Below are positions 15,352 through 25,319 of a stretch of 46,856 nt of DNA, piece by piece. Origin of the DNA: Alphaproteobacteria bacterium (GTDB lineage Bacteria; Pseudomonadota; Alphaproteobacteria; Rs-D84; NBLK01). Numbering within the stretch: position 1 is the first letter of the stretch; every line of letters starts with the position of its first letter. The translations under genes and the position numbers were made by a program. The notes beneath the pieces were generated by a model. It was not told the DNA's origin, did not search any database, and saw nothing but the letters and a program-made list of their open reading frames with translations. Where the stretch lies: the NCBI GenBank assembly GCA_016937865.1, contig JAFGVS010000031.1, positions 1-46,856 of the forward strand, in the 5' to 3' direction.

Positions 15352-18300
15352 ATGCAGATATTCTTGTTAATGCTTTTGTCGACATTTATGGGCGGATATC
15401 ATTATCTGTCCAGCCCTGCCTTAAATATAGGGCATGATTTTTTACCTGAATCTGTACGAACAAAAACGCTAATTATGTGCGTAATTAACGAGCAGAAAAA
15501 AGCCCTAGATGACAATTCAAAAAACCTACGTGAAAACGGGTATGAATTTGAAAAAACGGCGCCTTGTGCAAAATCTAAAGATGTCATCACAACAAAGTTT
15601 TGCATGCAGGACGGCCAAATATCTCCTGATTGTTATGGGCAGGAGGGAAGTGGTGAAGAGTCCAATTATCTATCAGATCACTATTTTATCACGCGAACGG
15701 ACTTACCTAAGGACATGTCGCAAAGTACGGCATTGGATTATATTAAGAAAATGTCTGGTGGTTTGCCTAATTTAGGTTTATTGTTCAAAGGGGAGGATGA
15801 TAAGTACGTTGTTTTAAATCCACAAACAATGACAGAAACCGTTTCAATCCCAGAACAGCTTATCGGGGCCAACAGCCTTCGGAAACATCAAATCGTCTAC
15901 TTCTCACATCATACCCCTTCGGAAGTGGAGGCAATTGCAGAAAGTTCTGAGTGGGAAGCGTTGAAATGTAGCAAAGAATCAGACATTAAGGTTTTTGATG
16001 GCGAAACGCAAACATGGGGATGCCGGCCATTCGACAACTTTAAAAAATGTTTCGGCGATACCATTGAAGATTCAAAAGGAAACTGTATTCCAAATCTAGG
16101 AAAGAAAATAACATGTTCATCGGATGAGCGTGCAACATTTAATTATGAGGCACTGGCGTGGGAATGTAAACGAAAAGTGTCAGTCGTTTGTCAGGCGAAT
16201 GAAACGTTGGGGTGGAACGGCAGTAAATATGTGTGTATGTATAATGAAAAATTTACCGGAAAAGATTGTGAAGATCTTGTGTTTAATGATACGACCCAAG
16301 ATTGGGAAACGGTTCGTTTGGGGGGATCTGCCGCCGGCTATCCGTGTGGTGCATGTGAAATTAATCAAAGCGGGACGTGTGATGACACGTGTTTCCCAGA
16401 TCCGTCAACTATTCCAGAAAACTTGTGTGCTGGACCTAATTGCGCGTACGAATGTGATACAGAAGAAGGGTGCGGCTGGATTAAGGATTGTAATGGGGGG
16501 CAAAATTGCTCTGATTACAAGACAATTTATTGGGAATCAAACGCAAATAAATGGCATTGTGTAAATTGTTATCCTCTAAAAGTGAAAAAACAGTTCAAAA
16601 GGGGGGACACAGGATGTTTTAGTGCAACGATTCGCGATACAGAAGGATTGATTTCGATTGAATCATGTGATCACAATGGGGCTCAGTATCAAGGAGGCGT
16701 TTCAGGGGATAGTTGTACGCTTCAAGAAAATGATAAAAAAGAATATGAATTACAATGTGTTTTCACAGGTTCTGGGGAATTTGGGGAAGACGGAAGTGGA
16801 GAAAAAAGATTTTTTTGTGATACGGACGATATCAATGACACCAATATATGTGGTTCTCTCAGCAATACAACCTGGGCATGGTATGAGTATCAGGGGAAAT
16901 CACCAGGGTGTATGGATCCGTATGATCAGGACACGGATTTACAGGTTTTAAATAAAGATACGACAAAAATCCCTACTTTATATGATTATAATGGTAAAAA
17001 ATATACATTTGGCTGTCCTTCGGGGTATTACAGACCGCGGACAGCAAAAGGTCAACAATTACAAGCGTGTAAAAAAAGAGTTTGTGATAATTTGCCTGAG
17101 AATAATCAACAGCTGACCCCTACTTATTCAGAAAGACGAACGGCCGATGGACAGGACTGTAAAGCCGGTTATATTGATATTTTAAGAACAAGCCTTTACA
17201 CACATGAAGGGGAGTGTTTTTATTGTTGGATTCCACCAGAAGATTTTGAAGAACCAGGGCCAAAAGAAAGAAATTACGTGTGGAAACTACCGCCAGATAA
17301 AATAGAAATAGAATATTTCTCAGTGCAAACCACAACAAAATCGGGACAATACGATCAAACGTCAACGTTTGAACATTATACAGCATGCGAAAAAGGGAAT
17401 CAGTGTCAAGAGTGGAAAACATCCCCAGGGGCGTATGCGGAAATTTCATGTTATAAAGATGACGATGGGTTTTGTCTAGACGCACCGTCTGCACATAACA
17501 GCCCACCAGGATGGCAGCGCACTTGGTCAAACGGCGCATGGTCAGATCCAACACCAAACTGGTGTAACGATAGTGGAACCCCGAATTTTCCACAAGATGA
17601 AAGTGGACAGCTCTTAAACACGTGGGACACCAAAAGTCAGGGACGTTGCCCGCCAAATTATCAGACCAAGCTAAACGGGCGCGTGGCAAACGGTGTTTTC
17701 ACTGCGTGTCTATATTGTTTACCCCAACCTTTTAAAGTGTCGGAAGTTTCTTCTTTACTAAGTGGTGATCCAAATCCACTCCCTACCGATCCAGAAGGAG
17801 ACCCCATAATTGAGAAACCACAACAACCCGGGGCATGGCAATTAAACCGGTGTTATGATGATGTGGCAGAATCAGAATATTCCCTTGCGGATTTATCAAA
17901 TGTTACGAAATGGACAGATCCAGATTATAGCGGGCTTAAATACGCTTACGCACCGAACTATTGTGACATCTCAATCGTTTCCGAAGGCTGCGCTTTGGGG
18001 ACAAAAAGAAGCTGGGTTGGGGGCTGGAGCAATTGTGAACCAAATCTTTGTCGGTCGGAAGACAAAGACAGAACAGGTATGAATATCCCGATGTTATTTA
18101 AAGATGGTGACGGGAATTACTGTGTTTATATGTGGCGCCCGCCATATAATGGAGTACCGCCATATCGGGATGAAAATAGTACATTTTCGGATTGGTCTGC
18201 ATATTATTACAAAGAGATAATATGGCATACGGACGGTACGAATTATATAGATTATCTCAATGATCATGATCACGATGGACAAATATCAGGGTTATATCCA

Positions 18301-21300
18301 AGAGGGGAGAATCTCGATGATGATGGATATTATCTGGATAAAGACCTGGAATACAACGAAGACGGTCATAATTACACATGGGCGGATGAAACCGGGTGGA
18401 CACGCAAACAAATTTGGTGTGGCACGACCCCAACCATAAATGACATCCAGCCAGATTCGTTATTCCCAACAACCGGACAGCTCGAAGGATCCGGTGCGGA
18501 GGCCTGTTATAACACTGTACAACCAACGTTATCTGTGTGGAAGACATGTAAATCAATGTATTGTGAATCAACAGATTGTATGTCAAATTCAGAATTTAAA
18601 ACATGTCTTTTCACAGAATGTACAAATAATGCCGGATGTGTCAAAAATACAGAAGCAAACGATTTTGAGTTTTGTACAGTAGGTCAACCAAGTATCAGCC
18701 CTTGGGATCCGGCAACGGGATGGCAAGACTGTGAAACAAATTGGTGTCGAGATGAGCCAGGTAGAAAGCAAGGTAAGTATATAAAAGTTTTGGATGAAGA
18801 AGAAACGTGTCTATATGCGTGGAAACCTGAATACGTGGAAAGTCTTTGGGAAAACTGGAAAAACACGTATGCCTTTGATGTGCCAGGTACGGATGAAACG
18901 ATCTATTTAGAAGAGGCTGTTGTTGTTGCTTCAAATTGCTGCGTTGAAGGGGCTGACAGCTATTTGCAGGATGGTGGTGAAATAGTCTTTAATACGGGGT
19001 TCAAGGTCATTTGGGAATCAGATACTGTCGGGTGGAAAATCAGACCGAACTGGTGTGATGGGGAAGGTTTGGCAGATACGATGTATCCGAAAAAAGCGGC
19101 GTTTTATCCATGGACGGCAAAACGTGACGAGGTAAATTGGTGTCTTAAAAAAACTCAAGCTTCTTTTGAAAATTGGGGGACGTGCAAAACAACAAGCAAT
19201 TGTCCTGGGGGCGATTGCAAAACAGATGCTTTTCAAACGTGTTTGTATGAAGCATGTATTGGCAGTGCAGAATGTCCATTTAGTAACGCGGTCGAAACAA
19301 GTGCGATCTGTTCATCGGGGGATCAAATTTCAAATTGGGAAGGGGGCGTCGATGGTCGGGGATGGCTCGATTGTGGATTTAATTGGTGTGATGATGCAAC
19401 AAAAACAGACGATCCAGCTTTAACAAATTATCCATGGACAGCCCGTGTGGTTGGGACCTGCTTGAAACCCGTACGTTCAAGTGTAGAAATATGGAATACG
19501 TGTAAAGCAGCCCATTGTCCTTCAAGTACCTGTTCTGGGAATATTCTGTTCCAAACATGTTTATATGAAAAATGCAAAACAGACGCGGTGTGTTTAGAAA
19601 CAACAGACCCAGAATGGAGTCTGCAAACAGTACAAGCGGGCAAGCCAATAAAACAAGTCTGGGATGGCACGGCGCTAACAGGCGGTTGGGGAGAAAAAGA
19701 GCTTAATTTCTGTTCGGGAAATAATGCGCCAGCAGAAAATCTTAGCCAGCTATTTGTGACACAGAGAACGGTTGAATCTGAATTATGTGCAGATATTTGG
19801 TTGCCAGATTATGGAACATGGGATGGATTAAGAACGAAACCAACATGGGAAAGTTTTGATAATACAACGGACATCGAAAGTTTTGACTTTCTCAGCTGTA
19901 CAGGAACGTGTCCAACAGACGCGCAAACAGAAACGGCATTAGGATGCACACTATCTTTCACGCGTCGGACATGGCTAGAAAAAACGATTGGTTGGCCCGC
20001 CACATGCGATACAGAGATCGGGAAATGTGCTTTTGAAACACCACAAACAAACTTTTTCCGTATTAAAGATACAAAAATAGATCCGGAATGTATCCGATAT
20101 TATCGTCCGACGTGGGATTTGTGGAGCGGTGGCCCTCAAGGGGCATGGGATGTAGGAGAAATTCCTAAAATAGAAAAATACTGTGACGATAATCCTGGCG
20201 TAACGGAATGTAAAAACGCAGCCGAAAAAACGAGTGATGGCTGTCCGCATTCTTCCTTACAGGAAAGAACATGGACAAATGATGTGTGGCCAGATACGTG
20301 TACTGTAAAATGGTGTAATGTTACCGCGACGGATCCAACGGGATCAAACGATCGACTTTTGGTGAGCGATGGCGGATGCGCAAAATTATGGCGCCCGGGC
20401 CATAGTGTTTGGAAAGACTACAAGGACACCGGAACATGGAATGCGTATAAGGCGGATCAGACTGCATTTAAACCACATCCATGTGATAAAGACAATTGCC
20501 CAGTAGATTTCGGAAAAGAAACAGATAATAATGAATGTTTATTAACGTCCAGATATCGAAACTGGAATGACGATGGCGGGTGGAGTGATTGTACATCTGT
20601 GACATGGTGTGGGGCTCCTCCAAGTCCAAGCGACGAAGATAAAAGATTTTTAGTCGATGATGGGGCTTGTGGAAAATTGTGGCGTCCGGATTATACGACA
20701 TGGATAGCCGAAACGTACGCAACAACGGCAACGTGGGAGGCGCACAACGCAAATAATAATACATTTGCGCCATATAATTGTAGTTCGGATACTAACTGTC
20801 CGACGGATTATGATGATGGATTGTCGGGTTATGCATTTGAAATAGACAACACAGGTTGCTTAACTTTTAAATACCGCAGGTGGGAAGATGCAACAGGTTG
20901 GTTAGACTCAGATGGGGCAAATACGTGTGAGCATGTAATCAATAAATGTACAACACCATCTGAAGAAGCAACGAAGCCTGCGCATTATTTCCATAAAACA
21001 GACGGTGCATGCGTTCGTTACTATCGCCCAAGCTATAAACTCTGGATCGGTGGTAGTTATTTTGATAGATTAATACGTTCTTGGAAGAATAAAACGTATA
21101 ATGCATGGAGTGATGGGAATCTTGCAGAAATGGAGGCGTACTGTGATGCCAACTCAAGTGCGGATGAGTGTCAAGACAACGAAAACATATCAACAGATAA
21201 TACAGGGTGTACGTTAGGTTTCTTAGAACGCAACTGGGACAACGCAGTAGGGTGGACCGGATGTACACATGAAATCAGGGAATGCAGCGGGGAAGAAGCC

Positions 21301-23469
21301 ACAAAACCGGCCGGATATATCCGCGTAGCAAGCACAGATGGAGATGCAGGCGCCTGTATGCGATACTATCGCCCAACCTATGCATTGTGGAAAGCGCAAT
21401 CCGGCAACATAGATAGAATGGAAACATATTGTAATGGAGGCACGTGTACAGACGCCGAAGGCATAGATGAAGACAGAACAGATTGTACGGCAATTGGTTT
21501 CACATATAACAAATGGGATGCGGCAAGTGGCGTGTGGACAACAGGGTGTACAAATATTGATTGGTCTGCGGGTTTTGAAAATGTTTCACCTGCAACAGCA
21601 TCCGATCCTTTGGCTGTAGACGATGAAAGATTTTTGGTTGAATCTCCAGCCGGGGAAGCAAGTTTATGGATTCCGCCATATACGACCTGGAATACAGGGA
21701 AGCTGATACGAACATGGAATTCGTTCAGAAAAGCATCCGGATATAACACGTATTCTTTGTATAATTGCAGCGGTGATGAAAATTGCCCAACGGATGACGC
21801 AGACCTAAAGGACCATACGGGATGTCCGTTGATATCTATTGATCGGACTTGGACAAACGCAGGCGGATGGTCTGGATGTTCTACTATCACGTGGTGTAAT
21901 GCAGGTGACGCACCAACAAGCGCGAATCAAAGATTTTTTGTCGATGATGGCAGTTGTGCGAAACTATGGCGTCCGAATTATACCATTTGGGATACATATA
22001 AAGGGAGCGCAACCTGGGATGTGTATAATAGTGGGGGGAGTTTTATACAATATAATTGTACCGGAAACAGTGATTGTCCGAATACCGATGCAACATCACC
22101 AGATGACACAGGATGCACAATTCCATTTTTAGAGCGTGTATGGGCTGATGCAACGGGTTGGAGCGGCTGTATAAATATTAATTGGGCCAGTGGATTCAGT
22201 AGTCCAGGTTCGGGAACAGACGATGAACGTTTCTTGGTGGAATCGCCAACTGGGGAAGCAAGCCTTTGGATTCCATCCTATAGTGTCTGGTCTTATGGAA
22301 CAAGAAGGCTAACCGCAACATGGAATGCGTACCGAGGGGCAACCGGATATGCGTATTCACGGTATGATTGTGCAGCTTGTGCAACCGTCCCAACAACAGA
22401 AAACTGTCCAACAACGGGGCATTATTATTACAGAGAATGGACCGATGATGCTGCCGGCTGGCCAACAACGTGTTCGATAAACTGGTGTGCAAGTGCACAA
22501 AGTTTATATAATAATGGTTCTTCTGGATACTTGTTGGAATCCACAGCAGGGGGCTCAGGACTAAAGCCAAATTGCGCCGAGGCAAGTAAAGCCCAACCAC
22601 ATCGGTTTTCGAACAGAACGCTGAGCCAATTGCGCGCTGAATGTAATGGGGATACAGCAGCAGAAGATGCAGATTGTTTCTATAAATCGGGTTATGCAAC
22701 ATCAAATTATGCATATGAAACGCCAACGCAAGCGGAATGTCCGAGTCCCGGATTGGTATGGGATAAAATAATGACATGGAATAACAACACGACAACCGGA
22801 TGGGGGGCATGTGTCGACCGGAATTGCGCGAGCAACGATATCCCGGCGGCCACGGGTGAGCCGTTCACAAGCAACCCATATTTATCCAGTTATTATCAAC
22901 CAACCGCTGTAAGCACAAGTTGTGGGGATGGTTATGTCGAAGCAGGGAAAACGGTCGGCGGAGATGCCACAAAAAGCTGTCGTTTTTGTCAGGTAAGTGA
23001 TGCGAACATAAGTTGTCCAGATGGCATGTTTGCCTATTATATCAGTGGAGGGCAGTTAAAATGTGACATGCCGGCCCCACCGACCGTAACATGTTCTTCT
23101 GAATCAATGACTCCAATGACAGAAGATGGGGCTGTATTACGCTGGGGAGTTCCAATTGATCCAAACGATTTTACTTCTCCTGTTGGGACCGCTAACGTAT
23201 ATCATTATTATTGCCACAATGCAGATCAATCAAATTTTGAATTACATTATTTTGTGCCAGGAACGGCAACGGATAGTTATACCTGTTCAACATCGGCGGT
23301 TGTCTATAATGCAGCGACGGCACCAACAGGGGTGACGGTTACCTATGGAACAATTAAGATTCGCGCTAAAGATGCTGATGGCGCAACAAGTTTTTATAAT
23401 ACTAATAGTTTTATAATCTGTCCAAACGGAGGAAGTGTAATTGGTTGGAAAGAGCAGTTCATAAATTAA
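15352..23469 (+). CDS. Giant secreted Cys/Trp-rich repeat protein, unknown function
   Basis: 2705 residues. A hydrophobic N-terminus (MQIFLLMLLSTFMGG) suggests a signal or anchor; a stop codon immediately precedes the ATG, so no upstream start is possible. Layout: an N-terminal domain (about 40-230), a Cys-rich region of short modules (about 230-850), three copies of a 100-residue block (DNA 18505-19600) with W-x-T-C-K and F-x-T-C-L-x-E-x-C, then at least eight copies of a roughly 100-residue block (DNA about 20050-22300) with core RFLVDDGxCxKLWRPxYxxW, ATWxxY, YNC...NCP, DxTGC and ExxWxxxxGWxxC. A divergent C-terminal domain follows. It is probably a disulfide-rigid surface fibre or adhesin (inference). 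No known family was recognised. It ends at a perfect 18-bp terminator. Confidence 0.8.
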   Translation: MQIFLLMLLSTFMGGYHYLSSPALNIGHDFLPESVRTKTLIMCVINEQKKALDDNSKNLRENGYEFEKTAPCAKSKDVITTKFCMQDGQISPDCYGQEGSGEESNYLSDHYFITRTDLPKDMSQSTALDYIKKMSGGLPNLGLLFKGEDDKYVVLNPQTMTETVSIPEQLIGANSLRKHQIVYFSHHTPSEVEAIAESSEWEALKCSKESDIKVFDGETQTWGCRPFDNFKKCFGDTIEDSKGNCIPNLGKKITCSSDERATFNYEALAWECKRKVSVVCQANETLGWNGSKYVCMYNEKFTGKDCEDLVFNDTTQDWETVRLGGSAAGYPCGACEINQSGTCDDTCFPDPSTIPENLCAGPNCAYECDTEEGCGWIKDCNGGQNCSDYKTIYWESNANKWHCVNCYPLKVKKQFKRGDTGCFSATIRDTEGLISIESCDHNGAQYQGGVSGDSCTLQENDKKEYELQCVFTGSGEFGEDGSGEKRFFCDTDDINDTNICGSLSNTTWAWYEYQGKSPGCMDPYDQDTDLQVLNKDTTKIPTLYDYNGKKYTFGCPSGYYRPRTAKGQQLQACKKRVCDNLPENNQQLTPTYSERRTADGQDCKAGYIDILRTSLYTHEGECFYCWIPPEDFEEPGPKERNYVWKLPPDKIEIEYFSVQTTTKSGQYDQTSTFEHYTACEKGNQCQEWKTSPGAYAEISCYKDDDGFCLDAPSAHNSPPGWQRTWSNGAWSDPTPNWCNDSGTPNFPQDESGQLLNTWDTKSQGRCPPNYQTKLNGRVANGVFTACLYCLPQPFKVSEVSSLLSGDPNPLPTDPEGDPIIEKPQQPGAWQLNRCYDDVAESEYSLADLSNVTKWTDPDYSGLKYAYAPNYCDISIVSEGCALGTKRSWVGGWSNCEPNLCRSEDKDRTGMNIPMLFKDGDGNYCVYMWRPPYNGVPPYRDENSTFSDWSAYYYKEIIWHTDGTNYIDYLNDHDHDGQISGLYPRGENLDDDGYYLDKDLEYNEDGHNYTWADETGWTRKQIWCGTTPTINDIQPDSLFPTTGQLEGSGAEACYNTVQPTLSVWKTCKSMYCESTDCMSNSEFKTCLFTECTNNAGCVKNTEANDFEFCTVGQPSISPWDPATGWQDCETNWCRDEPGRKQGKYIKVLDEEETCLYAWKPEYVESLWENWKNTYAFDVPGTDETIYLEEAVVVASNCCVEGADSYLQDGGEIVFNTGFKVIWESDTVGWKIRPNWCDGEGLADTMYPKKAAFYPWTAKRDEVNWCLKKTQASFENWGTCKTTSNCPGGDCKTDAFQTCLYEACIGSAECPFSNAVETSAICSSGDQISNWEGGVDGRGWLDCGFNWCDDATKTDDPALTNYPWTARVVGTCLKPVRSSVEIWNTCKAAHCPSSTCSGNILFQTCLYEKCKTDAVCLETTDPEWSLQTVQAGKPIKQVWDGTALTGGWGEKELNFCSGNNAPAENLSQLFVTQRTVESELCADIWLPDYGTWDGLRTKPTWESFDNTTDIESFDFLSCTGTCPTDAQTETALGCTLSFTRRTWLEKTIGWPATCDTEIGKCAFETPQTNFFRIKDTKIDPECIRYYRPTWDLWSGGPQGAWDVGEIPKIEKYCDDNPGVTECKNAAEKTSDGCPHSSLQERTWTNDVWPDTCTVKWCNVTATDPTGSNDRLLVSDGGCAKLWRPGHSVWKDYKDTGTWNAYKADQTAFKPHPCDKDNCPVDFGKETDNNECLLTSRYRNWNDDGGWSDCTSVTWCGAPPSPSDEDKRFLVDDGACGKLWRPDYTTWIAETYATTATWEAHNANNNTFAPYNCSSDTNCPTDYDDGLSGYAFEIDNTGCLTFKYRRWEDATGWLDSDGANTCEHVINKCTTPSEEATKPAHYFHKTDGACVRYYRPSYKLWIGGSYFDRLIRSWKNKTYNAWSDGNLAEMEAYCDANSSADECQDNENISTDNTGCTLGFLERNWDNAVGWTGCTHEIRECSGEEATKPAGYIRVASTDGDAGACMRYYRPTYALWKAQSGNIDRMETYCNGGTCTDAEGIDEDRTDCTAIGFTYNKWDAASGVWTTGCTNIDWSAGFENVSPATASDPLAVDDERFLVESPAGEASLWIPPYTTWNTGKLIRTWNSFRKASGYNTYSLYNCSGDENCPTDDADLKDHTGCPLISIDRTWTNAGGWSGCSTITWCNAGDAPTSANQRFFVDDGSCAKLWRPNYTIWDTYKGSATWDVYNSGGSFIQYNCTGNSDCPNTDATSPDDTGCTIPFLERVWADATGWSGCININWASGFSSPGSGTDDERFLVESPTGEASLWIPSYSVWSYGTRRLTATWNAYRGATGYAYSRYDCAACATVPTTENCPTTGHYYYREWTDDAAGWPTTCSINWCASAQSLYNNGSSGYLLESTAGGSGLKPNCAEASKAQPHRFSNRTLSQLRAECNGDTAAEDADCFYKSGYATSNYAYETPTQAECPSPGLVWDKIMTWNNNTTTGWGACVDRNCASNDIPAATGEPFTSNPYLSSYYQPTAVSTSCGDGYVEAGKTVGGDATKSCRFCQVSDANISCPDGMFAYYISGGQLKCDMPAPPTVTCSSESMTPMTEDGAVLRWGVPIDPNDFTSPVGTANVYHYYCHNADQSNFELHYFVPGTATDSYTCSTSAVVYNAATAPTGVTVTYGTIKIRAKDADGATSFYNTNSFIICPNGGSVIGWKEQFIN
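20050..22300 (+). repeat. Tandem ~100-residue LWRPxYxxW repeats inside the giant protein
   Basis: Core motifs begin near 20052, 20350, 20644, 20987, 21316, 21626, 21930 and 22228, a period of about 295-340 bp. Variants: KLWRPxY, RYYRPxY and SLWIPxY. The DNA copies have diverged, so this is protein-level repetition rather than recent duplication. The YYRP and LWIP types alternate in part with LWRP. Confidence 0.85.
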
Positions 23470-23482
23470 TTGTGTAATAGAC

Positions 23483-23520
23483 AAAAAAATATCCCAGCTT
23501 AAAAGCTGGGATATTTTTTT
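23483..23520. terminator. Perfect bidirectional terminator
   Basis: An 18-bp exact inverted repeat (AAAAAAATATCCCAGCTT with its complement) around a 2-base centre. It serves both the giant gene and the converging lipoprotein gene. Confidence 0.92.
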
Positions 23521-23532
23521 TATTTCTCAGTC

Positions 23533-24402
23533 TTATTTTGTATTTTGAACTAAGGCTGTAATATTGGCACCATTAATATCAAGATATTGTTCATTATCAA
23601 GAATTGGATCAACATTTGCTCTTAAAGAATTAAGGACAGCTGCTCTAGAAAAGACGGTTGATGCTGGATCATAGCCAGTCTGACAGTTGCCACCTGTGAA
23701 GTAAACGCCTGTTTCGTTGAATTTCAGGTCATACTCCACGTTACCGCTAGTTAGTGAAGTAAAACGTGCGGCTTCAGCAGGTTTCACAATAGTATAAGGT
23801 TGGTTATCAAAATAAGTCGTTTTATAGTATTTAATATCGCCTGCTTCTGTAAGGTCGTTAAATAACATTTGAGTCGTTGCCGGATCAGCAATCGAAACAC
23901 CGACACCTTCTGTCAGTAAAGCTTGTTCTTCTTTAGCAGAAAGAATGCTTGTGGCACGAATACCGCCTCGGAAATTATAATTATCATCTGGATTTCCAAA
24001 AGGAAGTCCTTCTGTTGATTCAACTTCTAAACTATTTAAATAAACGCGTGTTGTTGGATCTAAAATTAAAGTTCCCTTAGGGGCCGTAAAATTATTATCA
24101 AAGTTAGATTTAGGATATACCAGATCAACATCAGCCATAGATTCAGTAAGGTAGGCACCTTCTGCTGGATCAAAAGTAACAACCAAAGTGTCATTATCAG
24201 TAAAATCGACAGTGGCATTATAAACATCAGACATAACATCGCCAGGGGAAACCAATGTATTATAAACGAGTGTTGTTTTTATTGACTCATCCTCTGGTTC
24301 AGTTACTGTAAATTCCGTAAGACTACCATCTTTATTACAAGCCATAAACGTTACAGCAATCATAGATAGAAAGAAGATTAATTTGTTAGATATTTTTCGC
24401 AT
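23533..24402 (-). CDS. Predicted lipoprotein, unknown function
   Basis: 289 residues from ATG 24402, chosen because GGAGC lies 6 bp upstream and the protein then opens with MRKISNKLIFFLSMIAVTFMAC, a lipoprotein-type signal with a somewhat poor lipobox (FMAC). The mature protein is acidic, beta-rich and Thr/Asn-rich, with only one further cysteine, unlike its Cys-rich neighbour. It contains DFTDNDTLVVTFDP and FRGGIRATSILSAKE but no motif I recognise. It has its own long leader and ends at the shared terminator with the giant gene. Confidence 0.7.
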   Translation of the reverse strand: MRKISNKLIFFLSMIAVTFMACNKDGSLTEFTVTEPEDESIKTTLVYNTLVSPGDVMSDVYNATVDFTDNDTLVVTFDPAEGAYLTESMADVDLVYPKSNFDNNFTAPKGTLILDPTTRVYLNSLEVESTEGLPFGNPDDNYNFRGGIRATSILSAKEEQALLTEGVGVSIADPATTQMLFNDLTEAGDIKYYKTTYFDNQPYTIVKPAEAARFTSLTSGNVEYDLKFNETGVYFTGGNCQTGYDPASTVFSRAAVLNSLRANVDPILDNEQYLDINGANITALVQNTK

Positions 24403-24764
24403 AAGATGCTCCTTTGCATTTTGCAGGGAGCGGGAGAGGGGAAAGGCAATTAGACCTCGTGCTGTCACGCTCCCTCCTTGTTTTTATAACCGAAAGATAG
24501 TCAAGAAACACCCTGAAAAAAAGTAAAGAGCGCCGTATTACAATATGTGGGTATATTTATATAGACAGGTGTACATAAGATGAAAATTATATAAGAAGAT
24601 AAATAACGTAACGAGCACGCCAAAAAAAACCATGCCAGATTCGTTAGGAAATGTAAAGAACTTTTTTAAAAAAACATAAACTTGACAAAATCTTAAATAT
24701 GATTGTATATAGGTCAATTTTTTTTGCTAGATTTTCAAAACAGGCTGCGGTAAAGTCGGTTTTT
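24403..24764. other. Intergenic region between divergent lipoprotein gene and tsaC-like gene
   Basis: 362 bp with no convincing gene. The left part (24425-24475) has an 8-bp inverted repeat AGGGAGCG / CGCTCCCT around a 35-base loop, which would lie in the lipoprotein mRNA leader. The middle (24480-24680) is AT-rich and unremarkable. The right end holds the tsaC promoter. Confidence 0.6.
24682..24711 (+). promoter_or_regulatory. Promoter of tsaC-miaA
   Basis: TTGACA, 18 bp, TATATA. The -35 is perfect. The expected start point near 24718 lies downstream of the ATG at 24699, which rules that codon out as the gene start. Confidence 0.72.
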
Positions 24765-25319
24765 ATGGACGATCTAGAAAAAGCAATTGCAATATTAAAA
24801 TCCGGCGGAGTCATCATTTACCCGACCGATACCGTCTATGGAATCGGATGCGATGCCACGAATCCCGACGCGATTCGCAAATTATATGCTTTAAAAAACC
24901 GATCTTTGGACAAAACTTCGTCCGTTTGTGCGCGAATCGATAAGATAAAAGAGCTGGTCGAGATAACAAATAGTGCAAAAAAGAAAATGGGCGCCTTTTG
25001 GCCAGGAAATTTAACCGCGCTTTTAAAGGCGAAAAAAAATCACGGACTTGTGGATCAGGCTATTTTGGATGGTAAAATCTGTGTCCGCATTCCAAATCAC
25101 CCCTTTGTGTTGGCGTTATTAGATAAAATTGATTTTCCCCTTATTTCGACCAGTGCGAATATCTCTGGCGAACCGGCGCCAAACCGGTTTGATGAAATCA
25201 AAATACAGGCCGACCTAATGATCGAAGGGGATGCTTTTGTAAAAGGGACGCCGTCAACCATTGTTGATTTTACAACCGAGCCATTCAAAGTGATTCGCCA
25301 AGGGGCATTGCAATTATGA
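24765..25319 (+). CDS. tsaC: L-threonylcarbamoyladenylate synthase (YrdC/Sua5 domain)
   Basis: 184 residues from ATG 24765; an earlier ATG at 24699 lies inside the -10 element and is rejected. The enzyme makes threonylcarbamoyl-AMP from threonine, bicarbonate and ATP, the first step of t6A37 tRNA modification. Motifs: LKSGGVIIYPTDTVYGIGCDA at residue 10 (broken here as the ATP/threonine pocket), KNRSLDK, FWPGNLTALL, VRIPNHPF and PLISTSANISGEPAPNRFDEI (the STSAN motif). It is a single YrdC domain without the Sua5 C-terminal domain, so the short TsaC type. It overlaps miaA by 4 bp, giving a tRNA position-37 modification operon. Confidence 0.9.
   Translation: MDDLEKAIAILKSGGVIIYPTDTVYGIGCDATNPDAIRKLYALKNRSLDKTSSVCARIDKIKELVEITNSAKKKMGAFWPGNLTALLKAKKNHGLVDQAILDGKICVRIPNHPFVLALLDKIDFPLISTSANISGEPAPNRFDEIKIQADLMIEGDAFVKGTPSTIVDFTTEPFKVIRQGALQL

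Noticed and set aside
20050-22300. Repeat region as a CRISPR array or recent tandem duplication
   Set aside because: The repeats are about 300 bp, in frame, diverged in DNA and conserved only at protein level.
22196-22810. 204-residue open frame on the minus strand within the giant gene
   Set aside because: One of many antisense frames opened by the biased Cys/Trp/Thr codons of the giant gene; no start signal and no recognisable protein.
24699-24764. 22-residue N-terminal extension of the tsaC-like gene from ATG 24699
   Set aside because: The ATG overlaps the -10 region of a TTGACA-18-TATATA promoter, so it is not in the mRNA; the conserved domain begins at 24765.
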